From Steinernema hermaphroditum (Eukaryota > Nematoda > Chromadorea > Rhabditida > Steinernematidae), in assembly GCA_030435675.1 (NCBI GenBank), contig CM059621.1:15004001-15068000 (forward strand): a stretch of 64,000 nucleotides of DNA, given 5' to 3'. The notes beneath the pieces were generated by a model. It made no database searches. It was not told where the DNA came from and was given only the letters and a program-made list of their open reading frames with translations. A program made the position numbers and the translations under genes. Below, in pieces: positions 19,970 through 30,752 of the stretch. Position 1 is the stretch's first letter, and every line of letters starts with the position of its first letter.

Positions 19970-20324
19970 CGTGCGAAGAGTGACCATAAAATAAGTGTAG
20001 CATTAAAGAGCAAAGTGACTACATGTTGCTTGCTTTTCGGGTCAACACCCAAGGCTTTACATCAACCACGTGAAGGAGATGTTTTCTGTTTGCTCAAAAT
20101 CCAGCTCGCAACTTGTCCGTAGGATAGCCAGCTATTGCCTAGGTTCTACTTTAATCTTTGCACTGCTTGTTTCTTGCCCTTATAGAAATGGCTGAATCTT
20201 ATTGAAATTTAGAACGATCCTAAAACGTTGAACAAAAAATCCTGTCCACATGAGGAACCGCTGCCATAGCCTCTAGTCTCCACGCACAATACAGGTACGT
20301 TCGTTCAAAACGTTCAGAAAACAC

Positions 20325-20613
20325 AAGCTTAGGCTTAGGCTTAAAGGGCAAACTGTCTGAAAATAAGCCTAAGCATAAGCTTAGGCTTAAGCTTAAAGAT
20401 CAACTGTCTGGCATGGGCTCAAAGGGCAAACAGTCTGAAAATAAGCCTAAGCTTAGGCTTAAGCTTAAAGCTCAACTGTCCAGCATGGGCTCAAAGGTCA
20501 AATGCTTGAAAATAAGCCTAAGCTTGGGCTTGGTCTAAGGCTTAAAGTGCAAACTGTCTGGCATGGGCTCAAAGGTCAAATGTCTGAAAATAAGCCTAAG
20601 CCTAAGCTTAGGA
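20325..20613. repeat. TTAGGC-containing minisatellite, locus 1
   Basis: Several units alternate CTTAGGCTTAAGCTTAAAG-type segments with CAACTGTCTGGCATGGGCTC and GTCTGAAAATAAGCCTAAGC. The first segment opens with CTTAGGCTTAGGC, the nematode telomere hexamer TTAGGC twice in a row, and each unit contains it in both orientations around AAGCTT. A closely related array lies at 53158-53315. The flanks (19833-20324, 20614-21247) show no gene. Confidence 0.85.
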
Positions 20614-21247
20614 CTGCGTGTCTCTTTGCCCAAATGTTAGGCATGACTGAAGCTCGCTGAAATTCGCGCTCGAGCGAATGTTTTACGTGATCTTCTGGAT
20701 GCTTATGTTTCAGTGAACTGCTACAGTAGACGAATCGAAATTCGCAGGGACTTCGAGTCAAGACCAACCGAAATCCGGTATATCCAATCTTCCGGTAGAA
20801 CAATTGTAGCCCGAAAATCTGCAACCCTGCATCGAAACGGATTTCGCCATCGTGTTCGCCGTCAAAAAGTGACTAGGGGCTGTGGAGCTCTCAAAAATGT
20901 TTGAGACAATTTTTAGACCCCGTCTCTTTAGTGTTCATTGGACAGTGACGTATGATCAAATGGTGGATTTCTGGTTTGGTGGCGCTAGACTACAACTCCA
21001 TCGTTGTCACATTTTAAACTGATAAAACTGGGTTGTTCTTTAATGTAAGATTCATAATGAGATGAAGTGGGACGAGCACGGAAGCATAGTTATGGATATG
21101 GGACTATAAATTTGAATCAGCTGCGGCTCTTCGACTCAACGCATATCCAGATTGCAGACTTTAGACATAGACGACCTCTTCGCCTGAGGTCAGAAGAATC
21201 TCATCTTCATTTAGAGTCGACTGCGGAACAGTCGAACCGCTCCGGCG

Positions 21248-21651
21248 ATGTTCGAGTTGGTTGTCGTAGCAATCGGTTTGTTCGCGATCTTCACCCTCGT
21301 CGTACCACTGACTTCTCTTTTCCTCTGCGCTGCCAGTAAGATGAGCGCTGTAGAGCAGACGCCTCTGCAGCCGGTGCTTCCCCGCTACAAACCTGGACAC
21401 ATTCCGAACTTTGGGGTGAGTTTTCTATCATGAACCACTACTTCAACAGACATATTTAGGATGGACTCGATCTCTTCGATGACGACACGATGTATGAAAT
21501 GAAGACGGAGATCGCCTTCCCGGACAAGGAGACTGGCATTTCATCGACAACGTCTAAGCTAGACTCGAAAGGAGTTAGTTCTAAGCTAGAGAACAAGGAT
21601 TCGAAGGGAGTTAGTCGGAGTGGGAGCGACAAAGGTCCGCAAAGAAAATAA
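21248..21651 (+). CDS. small single-pass membrane protein, 119 aa
   Basis: Exons 21248-21415 and 21460-21651, with a 44-bp intron and exact phase. The N-terminus is a long hydrophobic helix (ELVVVAIGLFAIFTLVVPL) without an obvious cleavage site, so it is more likely a signal anchor than a signal peptide. A Pro-rich linker and an acidic segment follow. The C-terminus has two imperfect Ser/Lys repeats (SKLDSKGVS and SKLENKDSKGVS). The gene converges on its neighbour, 105 bp away. Family unknown. Confidence 0.65.
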
Positions 21652-21756
21652 ATTTTTCTCTGGCTCATTGTTTGTGGGTAACTTCAGATCCCAGATAAGT
21701 GCACTATAAAAAGGGCACTTAAAAATCTCATAGATCTTTTTATTTTCCCACTTCTT

Positions 21757-22323
21757 TCAAACCACATCAGGAACTGCATCTGCTTCCTCTGAAATCGAAT
21801 GCTCCCTCCTTCCGCTCTTGTTCTCGCGGACAGTATCCGATGAACAGTTTTCGTTCGAAGAAACGCTGGACTTCACGATTTTCGAAGATCGCTCTTCGTC
21901 CGTGTCGTCGAGATCTAAACGAACTTGATGTTGACTGGAAGATGCACGTGAATACACACAAACCTGTAGTTTCATCGTCGATGGTGTAGGAGACGTAAGC
22001 GAAAACGCCACACACGCACATCGAGATGCAGAACAAGGGGATTAGCAATCCAGTGATGACAGCGGCAGCGATAACGGTTGCGAGGAGTACATCGTCGCCC
22101 TCGCAAACATAGCCTCTCCCCTTATCGCGGCAGAAGCTGAATATGGACTTGCAGCGCCTCTCGCATTGTAGCTGAAAACAGTGACCAAATCAATTTTTAT
22201 ATCAGTTGGGCGAAGGTATATTACTTGTGTAAGTTCATAGGTTGCAGGCTGCGGATATATGGCTTCAGAGAACAAAGCTGAAGTGCAGAAGACGGTCCAG
22301 AAGAGAAGCTCCAAGTTAGGCAT
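21757..22323 (-). CDS. type I membrane protein with Cys-rich ectodomain
   Basis: Exon 1 (22225-22323) encodes a signal peptide (PNLELLFWTVFCTSALFS). Exon 2 starts at 22171 and encodes a short Cys-rich ectodomain (CERRCKSIFSFCRDK...VCEGDD) and a transmembrane helix (LLATVIAAAVITGLLIPLF). The tail is ambiguous. The most coding-like frame (Ser/Asp/Glu-rich, ending at 21757) needs a further intron near 21960-22010; reading straight through instead ends at 21767. Both give a soluble cytoplasmic tail. No named family is recognised; the layout recalls small Cys-rich receptor or shisa-like proteins only loosely. Confidence 0.6.
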
Positions 22324-23064
22324 TTCCAGATCTGAAAAAGATGATTACGACTCATTTCGGTGAAAAGAGCATACCTCAGAGGAAGCGATTCGACCGCTCA
22401 CGATCGAAAGTGAGCTGAAACTAAGAAGAGACGCCATCAGACGTCTAGGCGAGCCTCGTCTAATTGTATTTCTTGTCTTTCAGCCGCGAATAGACGTCTG
22501 CACGAGGATCGCCTCTCTTCATTTGATGCGCTGTGAGTCCCGCCACGACTGTCTTATCGCAGCACGTCGAGCTCTCCTCTGGGTTCTGCGAATTCTTGAA
22601 CTTGCATGTTCAGTTTCAAAATTTTGGAACAAGTTCCACTGTGCCAGCGCGTGTTCTTCGTGTCCTACAGTTTTGCGCTAGCTAATTCCTCACCAATCAT
22701 ATCCCGTAAGGAATTGGGATAAGCTTGCTAACGCGACAATCCTTCTTGGCACGGCTCTTTGTTCGGCTCTGTTTTTGGCAGAACGCTCCATTCCGCCGCG
22801 GTCTTTGGTTTCGTTTCATTGGAAAGATGATTATGGCTCGACGTAGGGTTTCGGTGACACTCATTTATTTTTTTGCTCCATTTTTTCACACCAAATTTTG
22901 CTCGATTTGGTTTTTGCTTTTCTTTCAGTGATTTAAAGTGACAATCATTTATTTTTCGCATCCAAAATACGGTGTTCAGACGAAGGCGCAGGGTTCGTGG
23001 TGAACGTGGCGTTAACATTTACGTATTCCGCATCTGCAATAATCATTGATTTCAGAATTACATA
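22324..23064. other. divergent intergenic region
   Basis: Lies between the minus-strand membrane protein and vps-32 on the plus strand, so it should hold both promoters. No TATA box or known motif was recognised. A frame at 22725-22931 is Phe/Arg-rich and not convincing. Confidence 0.4.
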
Positions 23065-23842
23065 ATGAGCCTGTTCACAAAGATTTTCGGAGGTGGCAAA
23101 AAGCGGCCAGCTGCGCCCACCACACAAAAATCCATCCAGCAGTTGCGCGAAACCGAAGAAATGTTGATGAAGAAACAGGAGTTTTTGGAAAATAAGATCG
23201 ATGCTGTAAGTTGTCCGTTGTCCACAGCGTTCATGGTAGTAATACGTGTTACATTTCAGGAAATTGCTCAAGCCAAGAAACACGGAACAAAGAACAAGCG
23301 ACTTGCTCTGCACGCACTGAAGCGCAAGAAGCAATACGAGAAGCAGCTCAATCACATTGACGGCGTATTGACGACGATCGAATTCCAGCGTGAAGCTTTG
23401 GAAAATGCGTCAACGAATACGGAAGTGCTGCGTGTTATGGGCGATGCTGCCAGAGCCATGAAGACGGCGCACAATGAAATGGACGTCGACCAGGTGCACG
23501 ATCTCATGGAGGACATCGCTGAGCAGCAAGATCTCGCGACCGAGATCGCTGACGCCATTAGCAATCCTGTTGGTTTCGGCAGCGGGATTGACGAAGATGA
23601 ACTGTTGAAGGAGCTTGAAGAATTGGAACAGGTAGGCAAGACCACTCGGGGTGTGTATATCACTGCGTACTTTACAGCAAGAACTGGACAAGCAGCTGCT
23701 CGCAGTTGGACCTACGCCCACTGAACTTGACCACTTGCCGGAAGCTCCGTCGACGGAACTGCCGTCTACCGCACCGGCCCACCGCGCGAAACAGGAAGTT
23801 GCCGACGATCTGGCGGAATTAGAAGCGTGGGCCACCTCTTAA
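23065..23842 (+). CDS. vps-32: ESCRT-III subunit Vps32/Snf7 (CHMP4)
   Basis: Exons 23065-23205, 23260-23631 and 23678-23842 give 225 aa. The start MSLFTKIFGGGKKRP carries the amphipathic N-terminal membrane anchor of Snf7; basic helices alpha1-alpha2 follow (LALHALKRKKQYEKQL), then the acidic regulatory half and a C-terminal LAELEAWA, the MIM motif that binds the Vps4 MIT domain. Length and motif order match CHMP4 proteins throughout. It polymerises into membrane-remodelling filaments in multivesicular body sorting, cytokinesis and membrane repair. Confidence 0.96.
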
Positions 23843-24047
23843 TGAGATGTCTGCCAGCCGGTGCACGAGATCTGCCACCTTTATGTGATGTATGCCGTGT
23901 GTGTATAGTTCTCAACCATGCGGACATATGGGTAATAATGATGTATATCCTTTGCAGTGTATTCCCGTTCTTCATTTTTTGAGAAGTTTATGTACTAAAG
24001 TCCCTCTGTACGTAATTCATTTTATTGCATGCATTTTGGGGTGCGAG

Positions 24048-24391
24048 TTAACACAGCTTGATCTTCTCACACGCCTCCTGTGGGGGTACTTTGTTGCTGA
24101 CGAGGTCGTCGAGGACGGCGCCGATCTTCTGGAGGGCGTCCTTGCAGATCTTCTGTCCGATCTGGGTCCTGAAGTGGTCGCAGATCTCTTCGGAGTGCTC
24201 CTTCAGCCACTGGTCGGCCGATTCGGTCGCGTTTTCCGCTTTCTAGATGGTCATCTAAGGGACGTCTCGCGGAGGAAAGTTACCGTAACCACGTCCTGGC
24301 AGAATCCACAGAGCTGCTCGTTGGTTTGGATAGCGGTGGAGGCGACGAGGCCGATGACGGCGACAAGGGCGAGGAAGGCGAAGGTCTTCAT
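24048..24391 (-). CDS. saposin-like (caenopore-type) secreted protein A, pair 1 left
   Basis: Exons 24284-24391 and 24048-24242, with a 41-bp intron, give 100 aa. A signal peptide (MKTFAFLALVAVIGLVAS) leads one saposin-B domain with the six family cysteines (LCGFCQDVV, EICDHF, KICKDAL, ACEKIKLC). Members of this fold bind or disrupt lipid membranes; nematode relatives are often intestinal antimicrobial or digestive proteins, which is inferred here. It is transcribed away from its partner at 24745 from a shared promoter. An AATAAA on the minus strand follows the stop. Confidence 0.93.
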
Positions 24392-24744
24392 GGCTGGAGA
24401 TACTTGGCGAGAGAGGACTGACTTCTTCGGTCCACCGAAGTCTATTTATGTGAATCTTATCGAATGGTCACTTCCGGAAGTGGCGACCTTCGGACCGAGG
24501 GGACTCTTTTCGGTCTCTATTTGACATTTAAGTTCTCATGTGACGTTCACCCGGCAGACGTTCCTCTGATAAGAAGACCAGCACCGTGGGCGTCGTTCTT
24601 CGATGGAAGCGACCTTTGGAGTTGCGTCATACGTAAAAAATGTCATGCCACCGTAAGCAGACTCAGTCACTGATAAGGACTCTTTAAATAGAGGCGCCGA
24701 GCCAGGAATAGTCAGTTCTTGTTCGCCACAGCTCAGCTCTAGCC
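24392..24744. promoter_or_regulatory. bidirectional GATA-rich promoter, pair 1
   Basis: A 353-bp region between two start codons. It holds TGATAAG at 24567-24573 and 24671-24677, CTTATCG (GATA on the other strand) at 24456-24462, a TATA-like element for each direction (TCTATTTATG leftward, TTTAAATAGA rightward) and the palindrome CTTCGGTCCACCGAAG in the left leader. Nearly the same sequence recurs at 30054-30408 and 35333-35690. Confidence 0.8.
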
Positions 24745-25088
24745 ATGAAGACCTTCGCTCTCATCGCCCTTGTCGCCGTGGTCGGCCTCGTCGCCTCCAC
24801 CGCCATCCAAACCAACGATCAGCTCTGTGGATTCTGCCAGGACGTGGTTACGGTAACTCCCCTCCCCGAGACGCCCCTTAGATGACCATCTAGAAAGCGG
24901 AAAACGCGACCGAATCGGCCGACCAGTGGCTGAAAGAGCACTCCGAAGAGATTTGCGACCATTTCAGGACCCAGATCGGACAGAAGATCTGCAAGGACGC
25001 CCTCCAGAAGATCGGCGCCGTCCTCGACGACCTCGTCAGCCAGAAGGTGCCCCCACAGGAAGCCTGTGAGAAGATCAAGCTGTGTTAG
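24745..25088 (+). CDS. saposin-like protein B, pair 1 right
   Basis: Exons 24745-24852 and 24894-25088, 100 aa. Same layout as gene A, almost identical in the mature domain, with Ile-Ala in the signal peptide and NDQL where the others have NEQL. The intron is of a second sequence type (GTAACTCCCCTCCCCGAG), shared with gene F but not with A, C, D or E. Stop TAG. Confidence 0.93.
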
Positions 25089-25195
25089 ATTGGTTACCGT
25101 CTTTTCACCATTTCATCATCTTTTGGCGTACTTTATTCGTTATTCGTTCCGTGTATTTACAAACAAGATCAATATTCATATATATTATTATTTCA

Positions 25196-26919
25196 TTAAT
25201 AGCCGGGAGGAAGACGAGGAGGGGGACAGTGGTCACAGGATCCACGAGGTCCTTGGGGTCCAGTGGGTCCTCTAACTCCAGGAGCTCCTTCTTTTCCGTC
25301 GGGTCCAGGGAGTCCAGGTTCGCCAGCAAGACCAACGAGGCCTTGCGCACCTGGAAGTCCACTTTCTCCCTTGGGACCTTTCTCTCCAGGAGCTCCGGGT
25401 GCTCCGGGAGGTCCTTGGGGTCCGGGCGGGCCTTGGACAATGATGATGCGTCCATCTTCTCCCTTAGGTCCTTTAGGTCCTTCACGTCCTGGACGGCCAG
25501 TGGGTCCCTGCGGTCCGACCATTCCGATTTCGCCCTTCTTTCCATCCTGGAAACAACCGCTTTGAAAACAGTAAACTGCAGAGTCCTTACAGGAGCTGGA
25601 TTTCCAGGAGCTCCTCTTGGCCCAGGAGGTCCTTTGGCACCCATGGGACCAGGAGGTCCTGGAGGACCAATAGGACAGATGATGCAAGGCTCGGACTGAG
25701 GTCCGCTGGCGGGGAGGATCTGCCCGTCACGGCCATCGCGACCGTCCTCGCCGGCCTTTCCATCCAGACCATCCTCTCCGTCATCTCCGGGGGGTCCAGC
25801 CTCTCCAGGCGGACCCTGTTGGCAGGTACAGCATGCCTGAACGTCAGCAGAGACGACGGCGGCCGACTCCGTTTGACTGTAGACCGGTCCAGGGGCCGGC
25901 GACGGGTTAGGATTGTCATAGGCGGGCGGCGCACTAGCACCATAGGCATCAGCATGTGATCCGCTGTCATAGCCACCTGAATGGGAGGTCAGTCTTGGAC
26001 GGTCTAAGGAGTCAGAGCTAACCTCCGATGCCCCCATCGGGCTTGGGTCCCTCCTCGATCCACTTGCCGAACATCCAGGCGCGACGGACACGGTTCACAG
26101 TCGCTTTGCTCGCTCTCTCGCCGGTGACCGTATCGTGAATGGCGAACACTTCAACCCACATGTCACGGGTTCGCGACTGGAAAACAGAGAATCTTTAGAA
26201 AGAACCACTTTAATTGAGGGTATTTTGGACACGTGCTGCATAAAGTTTACATGATTAGCTTTCCCCTCACCACATTAAATCTCAGATTTTCTGTTGGTAT
26301 TGGTGCTAATAGGAAGAAAGGGAAGAAATAAGGCAGCAAAATATGGCAGTACCACACAAGAGAAGCAATATTATTATGGGAAGTGACATCATCTAATATG
26401 ATTGGCTTCCATATGCCCGTTCATACCTAAGATCAGCCCCGGACCGTGCCTCATTCAATGCTACGTCATTCCTGCCTCGTGCTATTACCTGTATACTCTG
26501 ATCCCAACCCATTAAGTTACTTTGCCTATTGTGTAACATCGTTACGAACCAACTTGATTTCAATGCATCAAACCTGCATGTACATCACATTATAGTAGAC
26601 TCCCCTCAAAAATATACATTGAAACAAATTTATATAAAACCTGCCTCAAAAAATCAATCTACAGTACCCAATCTTACCAAAACAAAACTCGATTTCAACA
26701 GTTTTTTTTTATTTCTCATTGGGGACCTACCCTACAGTAATCCATTTCCACGATCATATGACTCTGCAGCGCCTGCACATATCTGTAGATCATGGGTAGA
26801 GTGACGACCGAGGCCATGACGGCTACGGTAGAGATGACAACGGCGACGAAGGCGATCCTCCTGAGCCGCTCGTGCTCGGCCGTCGCGGCCCCTGAAGGCT
26901 TTTCGCAGTCGTCACGCAT
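25196..26919 (-). CDS. nematode cuticle collagen
   Basis: Exons 26731-26919, 26023-26176, 25591-25976 and 25196-25546 give 359 aa. The N-terminus is the cuticle-collagen domain with a membrane segment ([18 protein letters not shown]). RVRR at residues 92-95 is the likely furin-type (BLI-4 class) cleavage site. Interrupted Gly-X-Y blocks follow, separated by cysteine clusters (CCTCQQ, CIICP), and the C-terminus [14 protein letters not shown] matches the end of many SQT/ROL/COL collagens. Trimers are secreted by hypodermis and tyrosine/cysteine cross-linked into cuticle. It lies between saposin pairs 1 and 2 and appears unrelated to them. Confidence 0.95.
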
Positions 26920-29709
26920 CCCTAATTACCTAAAAGCCTCAAAGTATAATCAAGTAATCGCGCTCGCGACCCACTTCAAAGTTTCGCGGCGCGGTAAACA
27001 GCCTTCTCACCTGTCCGGCGGCGATCTTATATGCCGGCGCGCAAGCCTAATTGGGTCAGATGGCGTAAGTGCGTCGTCGCCGCCTAGGGATGCCGCCGCC
27101 GGTACCCGATTTATCTCATCGTCCCCTATGCGTTTATTCAAATTAGACCCCACCTTTCGTAGAATTCGGGAAAGCGAATTGTTCGACATGCAAATGAGCA
27201 CAAACTTTGCGGGAGCGATCTAATCGTCAGGCGTCTACAGGGATATGACCGGGATTAGAGTGATTGCGCGCGCCAGATAACGACGGCATCACGGCTGGGA
27301 GCTGTCAGAAAAGTGTCATATCTCGGGCTTTGATCGCGCTTTGCCGGCCAACGTTCGAAACACGTAATTAACGCCATTTTTTGAGGTTAATGTGATTGAT
27401 GAGAACATAATGAGCGGATGGAAATAGGCGCTTTTTTGAATATTTATGGGATTACGGTAACGGTTCCGTATTAACGGATGTGTGGGAAATGGAGATATGT
27501 GAAGGAAGAACTGGTAGGATTCGAATCCAAATGGAATCGTCGTTATATATATAATATATGATGAGGACAGGCACACATAAAGAGCCCAAATCTGAACCCA
27601 ATGTGCCCATAATGCTAATAACCATAAACCAAGTCGAGTAAAATGCAGCAGATTTTTTGAAGAGTTTAAGCTTAAGCAAATGTCGGACATGATGATAATA
27701 CATTTAGGGAATAAGAATCAGATTACACTGAAGAATACAAAAATTTTTGTTTGATAACACCGCAGCCATGAGTATTAGTCACCCCTTGTTTAAGCAAACT
27801 TAAAGGAGAGTGCGCAATGATTTGACGCGCACCCGATTTGCTTCCCATGTCAGGCAATTCGTTCCGGGGCCAGTCTATCGCCTTAGTTTCACCGATTTTT
27901 CATTTCATTCCTCGGATATGTTACTGTTTCTACCGTGTACGGTAGTACTAGAATATCCGCGAAGCCGTCAAGACTACACGGCTCGCTTTAAATCAATGGA
28001 CATAACTTTAAACCGGAGTTAGGCCATGCGCAAAAAATGAATACGGACCCGCTTCTCTCGCTCGCAGTCTAAGTTTGTAGGCTGTGAACTTGTTAGCTGC
28101 GCTGAAAATCCGACACAGGCAAATCCGGCACGCGATATTCGAGGAAATGTCTATTTCTGCGTAGTCAGATGAATCAACTGACGTCTCATCTCTATTCGCT
28201 GGATCGGGAGAGCACCGACTACTAAATACAATACATTTTTGAGTACAAATTTTATCATATTTTTTAGCTTTGGCTTAAGACACATGTCGGATGATAATAT
28301 ATTTAGGGAGGGGGAACAATGAAGAATTTTTGGTCGAGGATGCTTCGCACATGAGCACAAGTATTAGGTGCCTTGTTTATTTAAGAAAGAAGGAAATGGA
28401 AGTACGAGTACGGATTGGAGATGATCAGAAGTAATCATTGAGCAAAGTGTCTAAATTGAGTGTCTAAATCCTTTTCAGCACACTTCTTTTCTCTGTGCAA
28501 TTGGTACAGTTTTCACGGCGATAGTAACGAGCCTGTGCCAAGTCTAGTTCCATAGTGCGCATAAAGAAAAGTGAACTACAGAAGAGAAAATACGGCAAAT
28601 GTGATTGTAAAGCAAAAAATAATTCATGAAATCGGCTTTTTAAGTTTCCTGTATGTGTTGAGAATGGTTTAGGAAGCCTCTCTTTTCCCGATAAATCAAA
28701 TACCGAGCGGGTTGGTGTCGTTGTTTGAGGCTAATAGACTCACAAAAATCAGATCACCAAGTCTTACCAAGTCGTATGCCATCTAAGCGCTTCTTAATCA
28801 TGTCAATACGGAAGGTTGGAAATTATAAACCAGTCGGTTCTCGGTTTATATATAGGGGATATGGTGTTATGGAACGAGGATTTACGCGAATAAATTTTTG
28901 ACAAATATATAAAGTGAAAATCTTTGCTAATTCACATACTGTCTTTCTCCTTTCTTTCTTTCCACATACCTTTCTACCTTTGCAAACAGCGTATTTTATA
29001 ATGAAGAATGTTTGAATACCGTCCACGAAAAAAAACTGAAACCTTTCGTCGTTGGCGACGCAAGAAGAGAGATCGAGATTGAACGGTAAAATCGGGTAAT
29101 ATCACCGGACTGCGTTACTGCAACCCCCGACGGCTATTTTGGTGATGATAGATCATGTGTCAACAAATTTGTTCAGAGGACAACTTGCACAGATGGAGGT
29201 TTATTTCGAATTTTTCAGAACACTAAGGAGTGTATCAATTAGAAATCTCATAAGGATTCGAAATTGGTTGGGAAACTGTCGTTTTTTCGTGTTTTTGTCA
29301 CCGACTTTATATTAATGAAAATCCGTAATGATTCCCTGAAATTTTTTTAAACACTTCTTGGATGCCACTTTCTGGAATCCTCCACACGGATCCGCAGTGT
29401 TCCCACATTCTCCACCGATCCCATAAAGTGCAGATTGGATGGTATCCGCCGAACGGAACCCTAAAATCGTCCCAGATACATATCCATCCGCGCGACTGGC
29501 GCACCGTTATCACAGCGGGACATCAAATGCGCAATGTCAATGTTTATGTATATGCGCGAAACATCCGATTGTGCGACAGTTATGTGCCATGGATTTGTAA
29601 GTAGGGCGAGAGACTACATTAATCTCTTATGCAATTGTCTCCAAATATCCAAAAGGAGTTTATTTAGTTTTAGCGTTCACATACGGAAATGATTCTCATA
29701 GCGCACGAA
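26920..29709. other. 2.8-kb gene-poor stretch
   Basis: Holds the collagen upstream region and then AT-rich DNA. Open frames at 27316-27690, 27810-28022 and 28823-29026 have no supporting context. At 29307-29604 both strands are open for 68-80 codons; either could be the remnant of a gene, but neither shows a domain. Confidence 0.4.
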
Positions 29710-30053
29710 TTAACATAACTTGATCTTCTCACAGGCTTCCTGTGGGGCCACCTTCTGGCTGACGAGGTCGTCGAGGACGACACCAATCTTCTGTAGGGCG
29801 TCCTTGCAGATCTTTTGTCCGATCTGGGTCCTGAAGTGGTCGCAGATCTCTTCGGAGTGCTCCTTCAGCCACTGGTCGGCTGATTCGGTCGCGTTTTCCG
29901 CTTTCTATATGCTCACCTAAGGGACGTCTCGGGGAGGAAAGTTACCGTAACCACGTCCTGGCAGAATCCACAGAGCTGCTCGTTGGTTTGGATGGCGGTG
30001 GAGGCGACGAGGCCGACGACGGCGACAAGAGCGAGGAGGGCGAAGGTCTTCAT
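29710..30053 (-). CDS. saposin-like protein C, pair 2 left
   Basis: Exons 29946-30053 and 29710-29904, 100 aa. Same signal peptide and six-cysteine saposin domain as A; differences include a Val-Val in the third helix and VAPQEAC near the end. The intron 3' end has changed to ...GAGCATATAG while the splice sites are kept. Divergent partner of gene D. Confidence 0.93.
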
Positions 30054-30408
30054 GGCTTGAGGTACTTGGCGAGAGAGGACTGACTTCTTCGGTCCACCGA
30101 AGTCTATTTATGTGAATCTTATCGAATGGTCACTTCCGGAAGTGGCGACCTTCGCACCTAGGGGACTCTTTTCGGTCTCTATTTGACATTTAAGTTCTCA
30201 TGTGACGTTCACCTGGCAGACGTTCCTCTGATAAGAAGACCAGCGCCGTGGGTGTCGTTCTTCGAAGGAAACGACCTTTGGAGTCGCGTCATACGTAAAA
30301 AATGTCATGCCACCGTAAGCAGACTCAGTCACCACTGATAAGGACTCTTTAAATAGACTTCGGTGGACCGAAGAAGTCAGTCCTCTCTCGCCAAGCCCCC
30401 CTCCAGCC
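30054..30408. promoter_or_regulatory. bidirectional promoter, pair 2, with a switched right leader
   Basis: Copy of the 24392-24744 promoter with the same GATA sites. The right-hand 75 bp differ: after the rightward TATA (TTTAAATAGA) the sequence becomes CTTCGGTGGACCGAAGAAGT, which is the left gene's leader in reverse complement. The junction lies within the TATA word shared by both directions. Confidence 0.8.
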
Positions 30409-30752
30409 ATGAAGTCCTTCGCCCTCCTCGCCCTTGTCGCTGTCGTCGGCCTCGTCGCCTCCACCGCCATTCAAACCAACGAGCAGCTCTGTGGATTCTG
30501 CCAAGACGTGGTTACGGTAACTTTCCTCCGCGAGACGTCCCTTAGATGACCATCTAGAAAGCGGAAAACGCGACCGAATCGGCCGACCAGTGGCTGAAGG
30601 AGCACTCCGAAGAGATCTGCGACCACTTCAGGACCCAGATCGGACAGAAGATCTGCAAGGACGCCCTCCAGAAGATCGGCGCCGTCCTCGACGACCTCGT
30701 CAGCCAGAAGGTGCCCCCACAGGAGGCCTGTGAGAAGATCAAGCTGTGCTAG
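30409..30752 (+). CDS. saposin-like protein D, pair 2 right (left-type sequence)
   Basis: Exons 30409-30516 and 30558-30752, 100 aa, six-cysteine saposin domain. Although in the right-hand position, it starts MKSF as gene E does, shares E's leader (CCAAGCCCCCCTCCAGCC) and carries the left-type intron of A and E (GTAACTTTCCTCCGCGAG). It is thus a left-type gene in a right-hand slot, most simply explained by gene conversion or inversion between arms. Confidence 0.93.

Noticed and set aside
20325..20613. CRISPR-like array
   Set aside because: Units are degenerate minisatellite repeats without constant spacers, in a eukaryotic genome.
25105..26091. 328-codon minus ORF in the collagen locus and mirror plus-strand Gly/Pro ORFs
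   Set aside because: It includes collagen exon 3 but reads through introns into the wrong frame afterwards; plus-strand frames are shadows of Gly-X-Y repeats.
29307..29604. Overlapping 68- and 80-codon ORFs on opposite strands
   Set aside because: Both look somewhat protein-like, but neither has splice sites, start context or a family; strand cannot be chosen.
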